Virus record (IMG/VR): IMGVR_UViG_3300028840_005337
Location: 1 to 64,000 of that record
DNA: 64,000 bases
Reading direction: 5' to 3' (one strand)
Origin: a virus
The notes beneath the pieces were generated by a model. It was given only the letters and a program-made list of their open reading frames with translations, was not told the origin of the DNA and did not search any database. The translations under genes were made by a program, and so were the position numbers. The first letter of the stretch is position 1, and each line of letters starts with the position of its first letter. Of the stretch, positions 8,964 through 16,630 are shown one piece after another.

Positions 8964-9564
8964 TACGTTGTGCGCGCTGGGGCCCACGCCCCAGATCATG
9001 ACTAGCCTGTTCCTCACCTGGCTGCGTGAGCATTTCTCGGACTCGGACAACATCGAGCACGCCATCTTCCGTGATCGGTTGTGGGACTCCGAGGCCTGCG
9101 CCACCCGCGTCATGATCGAGGACGCGACGGTCTGGACGCCGGAGATGACCCAGCGCCGCCCGGCCCTGCTGGTCAAGCGGAACTCCTGGGAGCATACGAA
9201 ACGCTTCACGTTCGACAGCCAGTCGGGCACGACCGAGGACGGACGCCCTACATACACCAAGCTGTGGCGGGGCAGCCACACGATCTTCGCCGTCTCCCCG
9301 GAAGGAGGGGAGTGCGAGATCCTTGTGGCCGAGACCTATCGATTCCTGATGCACTTCGGACCGATATTCCGGCAGTACTTCAACCTGATGAAGTTCGAGT
9401 TGCTGCAGGTTGGCGAACTCTCGATGATCGAGGAGACCAGCAAGGCCTACGCCTGCCCGATCACCGTCGCGTACGGTTGGCAGGAGAACTGGGCCATCCG
9501 ACCATGGGGTCCCAACATCACCGACCTGCGGCTGTCGCAAATCTTCGAGACATACTACGGGTAA
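8935..9564 (+). CDS. Putative tail-terminator or connector protein
   Basis: Start placed at ATG 8935 (MPEDW) because AGGA lies 8 nt upstream; the longer in-frame start at 8908 lacks a site. The product is 209 residues, mixed alpha/beta, with Trp- and Tyr-rich C-terminal strands (YGWQENWAIRPWGP). Directly upstream of the sheath gene, where myoviruses commonly encode tail terminator or neck proteins. The role is inferred from order only. Confidence 0.7.
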   Translation: MPEDWTSTPDTLCALGPTPQIMTSLFLTWLREHFSDSDNIEHAIFRDRLWDSEACATRVMIEDATVWTPEMTQRRPALLVKRNSWEHTKRFTFDSQSGTTEDGRPTYTKLWRGSHTIFAVSPEGGECEILVAETYRFLMHFGPIFRQYFNLMKFELLQVGELSMIEETSKAYACPITVAYGWQENWAIRPWGPNITDLRLSQIFETYYG

Positions 9565-9576
9565 AGGGAGAGATTG

Positions 9577-11574
9577 ATGTTCAGTTTGTCACGGGAGCTG
9601 GTCCACAGCGAGGCCAAGGCCGTCGGTGCCGACATGCTCGACCGCCAGCAGGCCCTCATCGTGGGCGGGAACGCCCAACTCTATCGCTATTCTGTGGAAG
9701 ACGAGCGTGCCCTGATCGGCATCGGCAAGTACGACTGCGACAACGGTACGGAATACCCGTACCCGTACCGCCCCGAGAACAGCGTCATCGACCAGCGGAG
9801 CGTCCGGCTGTACGCCGACAACGTCTACCTGCAGATCCACCAGGCATACGGCGGATTCACGCCGGACCAGGAACATTACGATCGCCTGGTCACCGAGGAC
9901 GAGTGCCTCATGGAAGACTGCGTTGTCGGCGCCGTCATCGATGTCAAGCTGGACGATCTGCACTTCAGCGCCAAGGTGCTGGGGCATGCCAAAGACGGAG
10001 ACTACTACGCCCTGGTTCTTAGCCGAAACCTGCCAGCGCCGATGCGGGCCGCGGATCCTGCGAAGATGCGGTTCCGCGCCTGTGTCGTACGGCACGACAT
10101 CGAGATCCCGGTCGAAGCGTTCGACGGCCAGGTCGACAACTGGTGCGCCCGCGCCGACCACGTCGTCGTTGGCGGCGGCATCTATCTGGCCGACAGCGGT
10201 TGGATCGACGACGGTGAGCCGCACCCGCTCCCGATCGTGGAGGCCGACCTCTACATCCAGTACAAGGCCTGGCGTAGCGAGTTTGCAGACACCGTCTACG
10301 CCCTGGCGGATGGCGAGGATCTCGATCTGATCCCCGGACAGGAGTCGCCGGCCAACCCGCTGAAGTTCGGTGTGAAAATGGCGAAGCTGCACTCTAATAT
10401 CACTGCTGTCAAATTCATCGCCGTGCCGGACCCGGACGATCCGGCATCCTGGGTTGAGACCCTCCGGCGTGCTGGAAAGTTCCGGTTCTACAGCGTCGTG
10501 CCGATGACCACCGATCCGGCAGTCCAGGAGGCCGTGATACAGCTCGTAGACGACCGTTCCCAGGCCGCCACGGGCCGGGAGTGTGTCACGTGGCTCCCGC
10601 TGCAGGCGCGCGCTACCGTGGCTGTGGCGGACGCCTCGAACAGCGTGGACGGGGCGCCGCTGAAGGCCGTGGTCCGGGAGCAGCCCGGTGGTGGGGCCTT
10701 CCTGGTGGACGTTCAGGAGGGAAATGCGCAATTCCTGTCGCTGGGGGTCCAACCGGGCGATATCCTGCGTTACAACGTCGGCGAAAATGGGTATATTGAA
10801 TATGTCATCCACGCAGTCCTGAACGAGGACGCGGTGGTTGTCCAGGATAGCCAGGGCATCCAACCGTCTGACTTCGCCCACCCGGTCGAAGTCTGGAGGA
10901 CATTGGATTCAGACGCAATGGCCGCGCGGGTCGCCGCGAAGGCCAAAGAGTATGGCAGCAAACGCGTCCGTGCCGTGTGGCCGGACCGTGCCATTGGTGG
11001 CGGGGTAGCATTCGACGGAATGTACGTGTGCGCAGCGCTCGCCGGACTCCGGTCCGGCTGCGCGCCGCACCAAAGTTTGGCCGGCGTAGAGCTAGCCGGC
11101 ATCGACGAATTGCCAAGGACCGACGAGCTGTTCACGGAGGAGCAGCTCGAGATGTTGACAGACTTTGGAGTGTGGGTGGTCAGCGCCGACGACGGTGTCG
11201 CCCGCTCTCTACGAGGCTTGACGACAGCAGCGTACGGTGATCCATCGCAACACGATGAGGCGGTGGTCACCAACCTGGATTGTATCTGTGGAGCGCTGCG
11301 AGATGAGTTGAGGTCGACCATCGGTAAAGCGCATGGCGCGGGCCAGATCCAGCATCATGTCATCGCCAAGGCGCACGGTCAACTCAACGCTATGTGCGTG
11401 ACGAGATCACCGCGGGTGGGCAGGCAGCTGATCGACAAGACGGTTCGCGTCGTCCGTCGACACGCTTTCCTGAGCAACCGACTTGTGTTGAGCCTACGTC
11501 TCGTGGTACCGGTACCACAGGAACGTGGGATCACCGCTGGTAATGTCGAGGTGTACCAGCAGATTATCGTATAA
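9577..11574 (+). CDS. Tail sheath protein
   Basis: A 665-residue protein (ATG 9577 after AAAGGGAG; a TTG lies one codon earlier). The C-terminal half has the sheath arrangement: a segment on peptide binding and positions (KLHSNITAVKFIAVPDP, then FYSVVPMTTDP), an insertion domain, then CAALAGLRSGCAPHQSLAGV, a GVWVV strand and a closing domain with NLDCICGALRDELR. The N-terminal ~250 residues are probably the outward-facing variable domains. It is followed at 43 bp by a tube-like gene, the canonical sheath-tube order. Polymerises around the tube and contracts during infection. Confidence 0.8.
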   Translation: MFSLSRELVHSEAKAVGADMLDRQQALIVGGNAQLYRYSVEDERALIGIGKYDCDNGTEYPYPYRPENSVIDQRSVRLYADNVYLQIHQAYGGFTPDQEHYDRLVTEDECLMEDCVVGAVIDVKLDDLHFSAKVLGHAKDGDYYALVLSRNLPAPMRAADPAKMRFRACVVRHDIEIPVEAFDGQVDNWCARADHVVVGGGIYLADSGWIDDGEPHPLPIVEADLYIQYKAWRSEFADTVYALADGEDLDLIPGQESPANPLKFGVKMAKLHSNITAVKFIAVPDPDDPASWVETLRRAGKFRFYSVVPMTTDPAVQEAVIQLVDDRSQAATGRECVTWLPLQARATVAVADASNSVDGAPLKAVVREQPGGGAFLVDVQEGNAQFLSLGVQPGDILRYNVGENGYIEYVIHAVLNEDAVVVQDSQGIQPSDFAHPVEVWRTLDSDAMAARVAAKAKEYGSKRVRAVWPDRAIGGGVAFDGMYVCAALAGLRSGCAPHQSLAGVELAGIDELPRTDELFTEEQLEMLTDFGVWVVSADDGVARSLRGLTTAAYGDPSQHDEAVVTNLDCICGALRDELRSTIGKAHGAGQIQHHVIAKAHGQLNAMCVTRSPRVGRQLIDKTVRVVRRHAFLSNRLVLSLRLVVPVPQERGITAGNVEVYQQIIV

Positions 11575-11617
11575 TCGCCAGGATTGGCGAACTTGACCAA
11601 CATGGAGGTTAAAGCCA

Positions 11618-12094
11618 ATGGCTCAAGACATTTTCTCCCGTGAAGTCACCTTTGGTGGTGCGTTCTCTGCTGACGGGGCCTCGCTGGCATTCGACGAATT
11701 CGGCGCTGGCTTGCTCGCTCAAAGCGTGCAATGGCAATACCAGCAGAACGTCACACGATTGTACGAGGTCGCGTCGAGCGACGTGTATCTCGTTGCCGGT
11801 CGAACCCAAGGGCAGGCAACCGTGCAGCGGGTCATGGGACCTGCCGCGCTTGCTGAAGCATTCTACGAAACCTACGGCGACGTGTGTAACGCCGACACCA
11901 ACACCCTGACGTTTACCGCCCAGGCGAACTGCGCCTCCGGTGGCGACACCGGTGATACGGTGACGATCGTCATGAACTCCGTGGTCATCGTCGGCTACGG
12001 TGGGGCGGTGACGGCGCAGGACATGGTTGTCAACGAATCGCTGACACTGTTGTTCCTCTGGCTGACCTACGGAGTAGCCGCACCAGCACCGTAG
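11618..12094 (+). CDS. Tail tube protein
   Basis: A 158-residue protein with a strong GGAGG site. Size and composition suit a contractile-tail tube protomer: beta-rich with small residues, a middle segment LYEVASSDVYLVAGRTQGQAT like the central strands of tube proteins, and a hydrophobic C-terminus (LTLLFLWLTYG). It directly follows the sheath and is followed by a perfect hairpin at 12112-12137. Forms stacked hexameric rings inside the sheath. Confidence 0.8.
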   Translation: MAQDIFSREVTFGGAFSADGASLAFDEFGAGLLAQSVQWQYQQNVTRLYEVASSDVYLVAGRTQGQATVQRVMGPAALAEAFYETYGDVCNADTNTLTFTAQANCASGGDTGDTVTIVMNSVVIVGYGGAVTAQDMVVNESLTLLFLWLTYGVAAPAP

Positions 12095-12111
12095 TGATCA
12101 GCATTGGTATT

Positions 12112-12137
12112 GGGGGCCCGGCATCAGCCGGGCCCCC
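12112..12137. terminator. Perfect 11-bp GC hairpin after the tail tube gene
   Basis: Stem GGGGGCCCGGC pairs with GCCGGGCCCCC around a 4-nt ATCA loop, 18 bp after the tube stop. There is no T-run after it, so it may act as an mRNA-stabilising or Rho-independent-like partial terminator setting high tube expression relative to the spike gene. Confidence 0.6.
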
Positions 12138-12170
12138 TAGGGCGTACTCAGCCCATAACCGGATAAGACA

Positions 12171-14978
12171 ATGCCATCACCATTCAAGAAGATCAGGACC
12201 GCAATGGACGGGCTCGCCCGCCTTGCGCGTAACCTGGACTGGAATTCTCGTCTGCAGCCAGGCTCCGCCGCCGGACAAAACCCGGTGTCTGACCCTGCCG
12301 GTGCGATCACTGCGCACAACACCGACCTGGCTGCCTCCAGCACGGTACAGTACGGCTTCGTCATCGACGCGCTGCCCAGCGTCCGCTGCTACCGTGTCCA
12401 ACCCGAGAACGGCGGGCCTGTCATCGACTGCTCGCTCGGTATGCGTGGCACCGTCTCTCCGATGGGCTCCTACGACGCCGACACCCTCATCGCCGGTACG
12501 CACGTCCGGTACGTCCAACAGAAGAACGACCCGACCGGCCTGATCGTCGCCATCGAACCGATGTACATGTACGATCCGCGGCTGTTCTACGGCGACGTGA
12601 TCTCACAGGGTTCCAACACCGGGCTCAACGTAGAGACCGGCTTCCACGAAGTCTTCCTGCTTGGCGGGTTCCAGGGTCCCATGTCCCTGAACGGCGGCGT
12701 CACCGACTATGCCGGCCGCACCCCGTTTGACAGCCTGGAGATCGGTGAGTTCAACCGATCGATGGAGACCGGGCTGATGCTCCACATGGACCCGTACATG
12801 GCGTTCATGCGTGCCGACGAGTGGTCCGGGCTGTGGATGTTCTACTGGGACGGCCTCGTCCGTCTGTCAGGGCAGAACTTCCAGCGGTGGACAAGCGGAT
12901 CCGAGCTCGAGTCGTACGACGACGAAGGCGAGCACATGTGGTACAAGGGCATCGCCACGTACCCGTGGGAACACATGGGCCAGCTCCAGGGTCCCGACTC
13001 CAGCGTCCTGCAGGAGCGTTCCGCCGACGTCACACAGAACACGGCGCCCTACTACGCCAGGTTCGAGCCGGACAACGACGATCTGCAGCCGTTCCACCGG
13101 TTCCGCGAGTACGCTGGCTACCTCGGCCAGGGCCAGAAGAAGATGATGTGTGCGCCGCTGCAGACCGGCACAGACTACCAGATGCTCTACAGCGACCAGG
13201 ACTACGAGCCGATCGGTCTGCACGAACAGAACATCGACATGGCGGGCCACTGGTCGGTGCGTACGGCCTCCGGCATCACCATCGCCAAGCGCCCGATCCT
13301 CCCGGTGCCGAAGCGCATCAGGGATGTGACGCACTACGCTGGCGACCAGCCGTCGACGTACAAGGCCTCGTCGCAGTACGGCTCGGGCTCCGCCCACAAG
13401 ATGCAGCCGCTGCCGACCGTCGCGTCCGGCGAGTTCGCCATGTCCGCGGCCGCCACCGTCATGGATCACCACGCATACCTGTTCAACTGGAGCAGCGCGC
13501 ACCCGTTCCATTACCACAGTGACGACTACTACTACCCAGAAGAGTCGGGATACGACCACATCTCGACGAACCAGGAGATTCCGACCTGGGGCGATCTCAA
13601 CGTGGACACCTCATGGTATCTCGGCGACCCGTCGTATAACTCGTACACGCTGGATCACCGGTCGGACAACACCAAGAACATTTACCACAGCACAGCCTAT
13701 CTCACGCTGTTAGAGGAAGGCGGCGTGCTGCTAGGCGACGGTTGGGGCTCTGAGATCCGGATGTCGAACGGCTGCATCTTCATCGACGCGCCGGGCGATA
13801 TTTTCATGTCCTCGGGCCGTAACCTTATTGGGTGGGGTGGTCGTGACATCTGCTGGCGCGCCTGGAACTGTGTGGATGTCACGGCCAACGAGAAGGACGT
13901 GCGCATCAAGGCCGAGAAGAACTGCTGGATCTTGGCTGGCAACAGCGAGGCCACCGGCGAGAGTCAGGGCGGCGTCATCATCGAATGCCGCGCGGACGGT
14001 CCGCCGAAATACGACTTCTACAACAACACCGGCGAAGACGTTGAGGCCAACGGGATCATCTTCAAGGCGCTGGGTACTGAGATCATCGGCTGGGCGGAGA
14101 GCATCTACCTGCGTACGCGAGGTCCGGCTGTCGACTCCAAGTCGGCTGGCGACTCGGGTACGGCCGAAGACCCGCTGCCGAAGGTCGGCGACATCACGCT
14201 CGACGCCTACGGCAAGGGTGATATCGTCACGCGCTCCAACTTCGTGAAGCACTTCGTCCACTGCGCTGTGGCCCATATCTTCCCGGATACGGCTGGCAGC
14301 ACGGTGCACTTCTTCACCGAGGACGGGGTCACGCTCGGCGGCGACGTGTACACCGACGGCGACCTGCTGTCGTATGGGTCGCACCTGGCCAAGGGCGACT
14401 TCCTGACACCGGAAGGCCACCACTATTCGACGTCAGGCGGTCTGGTCGGTAAGCTGACCACGGCGAGCGCCGGGAACATCTCGGACGCCATCGACCAAGG
14501 GCACCAGTACGAGATCGCGCTGATCGCCTGGGGCGTCAGCAGCTACGCCAAAGATATGACCCGTATGTGGTACGGGACCTCACGACCTGGTAAAAATGAT
14601 GTGATCTCCAGCGTGTGGGTCCACTTGCGGACCGAGGAAGACTACAAGTCGGATGGGTTCTTCCTGTACGAATCCCGCTGGCAACAGATGGCCCGGCTCG
14701 GTGGCAGCTCGGGCACGCAGACCTGGACCGAGAACTACGTTGAGGCAAACCAAGCACACGGCGATATCACGAGCGATGAAACCTACCCGTTCCCGGGTCG
14801 CGATCGGTTCCAAGAGACCGGAAGCGGCAGCCGGACATGGTTGCAGCACGATCTGAAGCTGTACAACATGAGCACCGGGCAGGCAGCGGACCGAGGAAGC
14901 ACGTACGAGTCGCCGGTTACGCTCAACAGCCTCAACGACGTGAAGCTCGACGGTAACTACCTAATCATCGGAAAGTAA
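12171..14978 (+). CDS. Baseplate central spike protein (VgrG/gp5-like)
   Basis: A 935-residue protein. Residues ~55-125 resemble an OB-fold (VQYGFVIDALPSVRCYRVQ, then VRYVQQKNDPTG). A large middle domain is rich in Trp and Tyr. Residues ~520-700 carry the repetitive short strands of a beta-helix needle (GSEIRMSNGCIFIDAPGDI, KDVRIKAEKNCWILAG, VGDITLDAYGKGDIV). OB-fold followed by a triple-stranded beta-helix is the layout of T4 gp5/VgrG spikes. No lysozyme catalytic motif is obvious. A C-terminal beta domain (~750-935) follows the helix. The ribosome site is weak (GGATAA). Encoded after tube and before chaperones. Confidence 0.72.
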   Translation: MPSPFKKIRTAMDGLARLARNLDWNSRLQPGSAAGQNPVSDPAGAITAHNTDLAASSTVQYGFVIDALPSVRCYRVQPENGGPVIDCSLGMRGTVSPMGSYDADTLIAGTHVRYVQQKNDPTGLIVAIEPMYMYDPRLFYGDVISQGSNTGLNVETGFHEVFLLGGFQGPMSLNGGVTDYAGRTPFDSLEIGEFNRSMETGLMLHMDPYMAFMRADEWSGLWMFYWDGLVRLSGQNFQRWTSGSELESYDDEGEHMWYKGIATYPWEHMGQLQGPDSSVLQERSADVTQNTAPYYARFEPDNDDLQPFHRFREYAGYLGQGQKKMMCAPLQTGTDYQMLYSDQDYEPIGLHEQNIDMAGHWSVRTASGITIAKRPILPVPKRIRDVTHYAGDQPSTYKASSQYGSGSAHKMQPLPTVASGEFAMSAAATVMDHHAYLFNWSSAHPFHYHSDDYYYPEESGYDHISTNQEIPTWGDLNVDTSWYLGDPSYNSYTLDHRSDNTKNIYHSTAYLTLLEEGGVLLGDGWGSEIRMSNGCIFIDAPGDIFMSSGRNLIGWGGRDICWRAWNCVDVTANEKDVRIKAEKNCWILAGNSEATGESQGGVIIECRADGPPKYDFYNNTGEDVEANGIIFKALGTEIIGWAESIYLRTRGPAVDSKSAGDSGTAEDPLPKVGDITLDAYGKGDIVTRSNFVKHFVHCAVAHIFPDTAGSTVHFFTEDGVTLGGDVYTDGDLLSYGSHLAKGDFLTPEGHHYSTSGGLVGKLTTASAGNISDAIDQGHQYEIALIAWGVSSYAKDMTRMWYGTSRPGKNDVISSVWVHLRTEEDYKSDGFFLYESRWQQMARLGGSSGTQTWTENYVEANQAHGDITSDETYPFPGRDRFQETGSGSRTWLQHDLKLYNMSTGQAADRGSTYESPVTLNSLNDVKLDGNYLIIGK

Positions 14979-14987
14979 AGGAAAATC

Positions 14988-16235
14988 ATGGCCAAAGACA
15001 CCCCACGACGACGTTTCCCGCTCCCGCCCACTGCCGAGCAGCGTAAGGCCCAGGCTGCCGCTGCTGCTTCCGTCGGCGCGGAGATGCCTCCGCAACGCCC
15101 CGGCAAGATCCTCGGCAAACTGCCGGTGGATGCCGTGCGCGGAGCTGAAGACCTCACAGAGGACGAACGTGTCCTGCTGGCGCACGCCGGCCACCAAGCT
15201 GGCGATCCAGTCCCGGACCTGTCCACTACCGCAGTCGGCCGCAGGCTGGCAGCGCAGGCCGCGCAGATCGAGCAGGAGGCCTCCGACCTGGCCGGGTTGA
15301 CGCCGGTAGATCCGCGCACGCCGCCTATCAAGATGCCCGAGCCAGTCCCGATCGAGGAGCTGCCCGAAGCGGAGCAGCAAGCGCTGGCTGCGCGGATGCT
15401 CGAGATGCAGGAGCTGCAGGTACAGCTGGCCGCCGCCAAGTCGCAGAAGAGCGCCGAAGCCGCGGCCAACGCCATGCCAGCGTCCGTGGCCAGCGCGCCC
15501 GGCGGCTTTGCTGCAGTGCAGCACGCACGGCAGGCGGCAGCGCAGCAGCAGGGCAAGCTCACCATCACCGACGACCTCGGCGATCGGAGCAAGCCGGGCT
15601 TCTCGCTGAAGCAAAAGCCCGCAAAACCCGAGGTTCCGTCGGATCCGGAGCCTGAAATTTATTCACGTGAAGAAAATTCGGAGGCCGGCGGCGCGGTGCC
15701 CGAGGATTACGCCGTGATCTGCCCGCGCTGCTCGTTCGATCTGAACACGGACCTGAACGAGCCGACGGACGCCGACAAAATCGCCTTCGTGGCCTGCATT
15801 CTCGGCGGTGAGCACAGGTTCACGAAGGAGTACTCGTTGTTCGGCGGGAAGATCAAGGTGGTGTTCCGGGCACTGAAGCCGCGCGAGGTCGACACAGCGA
15901 TCCAACAGGCCGACATCGACCTGCAGGCCGACAAGATCGTGAACCTCGTCCAGTACAGCCGGGAAATCGAGCGGTACAAGCTGGCTGCTGGCATTGCTGT
16001 CATCGCCCGGCAGGGCCACACGGAGCTTGAGTTCCCGGAGATCGGAGCGCTCGAGTATGATGAAGAGAACTTCGCCACTCCGGTGGCTGCAATGGACGAC
16101 TACCTGCACAACGAGGTGTTCACCACGGACAGCCTCCGGAAGGTGATCTACAACGCCTGGGCCGAGTTCCTCGGCACCCTGGCAACGCTTGAGGCGAAGG
16201 CGGAAGACCCGGATTTTTTCTCCGGGATCGCGTAG
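14988..16235 (+). CDS. Tail assembly chaperone (G-like, upstream frame of frameshift pair)
   Basis: A 415-residue protein. The first ~230 residues are low-complexity Ala/Pro/Gln-rich with coiled-coil character. A compact domain then starts at about residue 235 with CPRCSFDLN and a mixed alpha/beta fold to the end (FFSGIA). Immediately upstream of the tape measure gene, the position of tail assembly chaperones. The 3' end carries T TTT TTC at 16214-16220, 13 bases before the stop, and the next frame is open in -1. An AT-rich element at 15657-15684 matches elements found elsewhere upstream of genes, and an in-frame GTG at 15696 could give a shorter form containing only the conserved domain. Confidence 0.75.
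   Translation: MAKDTPRRRFPLPPTAEQRKAQAAAAASVGAEMPPQRPGKILGKLPVDAVRGAEDLTEDERVLLAHAGHQAGDPVPDLSTTAVGRRLAAQAAQIEQEASDLAGLTPVDPRTPPIKMPEPVPIEELPEAEQQALAARMLEMQELQVQLAAAKSQKSAEAAANAMPASVASAPGGFAAVQHARQAAAQQQGKLTITDDLGDRSKPGFSLKQKPAKPEVPSDPEPEIYSREENSEAGGAVPEDYAVICPRCSFDLNTDLNEPTDADKIAFVACILGGEHRFTKEYSLFGGKIKVVFRALKPREVDTAIQQADIDLQADKIVNLVQYSREIERYKLAAGIAVIARQGHTELEFPEIGALEYDEENFATPVAAMDDYLHNEVFTTDSLRKVIYNAWAEFLGTLATLEAKAEDPDFFSGIA
15657..15684 (+). promoter_or_regulatory. Intragenic copy of the TTTATTCAC hairpin element
   Basis: ATTTATTCAC followed by ACGT-loop, GAAGAAA and CGGAGG; the stem TTTATTC/GAAGAAA has one mismatch. It is an AT-rich island inside a GC-rich gene and aligns with elements at 28900, 39643 and 53521 that precede genes. 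A Shine-Dalgarno-like GGAGG is followed 11 nt later by in-frame GTG 15696. Function inferred. Confidence 0.45.
16214..16220 (+). other. Programmed -1 ribosomal frameshift site (T TTT TTC)
   Basis: The zero-frame codons GAT TTT TTC at 16212-16220 contain the canonical X-XXY-YYZ heptamer. Slipping back one base leads into the frame of the following ORF with no intervening stop. A small hairpin GCCTG/CAGGC (16235-16239 with 16250-16254) lies ~14 nt downstream and could stimulate slipping. G/GT frameshifting is a known conserved feature of long-tailed phages. Confidence 0.75.
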
Positions 16236-16240
16236 CCTGT

Positions 16241-16630
16241 TTGATGATTCAGGCGGCCTGTGAAGGCATGATCGATTTCCGACAGGCCGATCTACGAGAT
16301 CCCTGGTGGTGGCGGAAGCTTAGAGTAGTCATCGATTACGTTGGAAGACAGGTGTCAGCCAAGTTGGCGGAGCACAAGTTCCAGTTCAACCTGGCCGTAC
16401 TGAGTTACCTGACGCATAGGGATACGCTCGAGATGCACTGGGACTCAGCAGAGATGCTGCGGTCCCGGCTGTGTCGTAAGCTCGCGCCCTGGCTTAAAGT
16501 TGGACCCGAGGACGTAAAGGAGACGTTGAAGGAAATGCGTGACCGCTACATCGAAACCTGGGGCGATCCGAACGATCCTACTTACCAGGCGGAGATGCAG
16601 CGCCTGATCCAGCACTGGAGGACTAAGTAA
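16241..16630 (+). CDS. Tail assembly chaperone T domain (expressed by -1 frameshift)
   Basis: A 129-residue open frame in the -1 register of the upstream chaperone, continuous back to the slippery site at 16214. Its own first start candidates (TTG 16241, ATG 16244) have no ribosome binding site, supporting translation as a GT fusion. The sequence is helical and Trp-rich (DPWWWRKLRVVID), ending in a charged helix (QRLIQHWRTK). Its stop overlaps the tape measure start (TAATG). In known phages the GT form bridges chaperone and tape measure and is absent from the virion. Confidence 0.75.
   Translation: MMIQAACEGMIDFRQADLRDPWWWRKLRVVIDYVGRQVSAKLAEHKFQFNLAVLSYLTHRDTLEMHWDSAEMLRSRLCRKLAPWLKVGPEDVKETLKEMRDRYIETWGDPNDPTYQAEMQRLIQHWRTK

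Noticed and set aside
9589-10881. Minus-strand frame of 430 residues opposite the sheath gene
   Set aside because: Mirror of the GC-rich sheath coding frame, no ribosome site, Val/Arg/Asp-rich with no domain.
12094-12543. Plus-strand frame after the tube stop
   Set aside because: Begins inside the hairpin region without a ribosome site and overlaps the spike gene in another frame.
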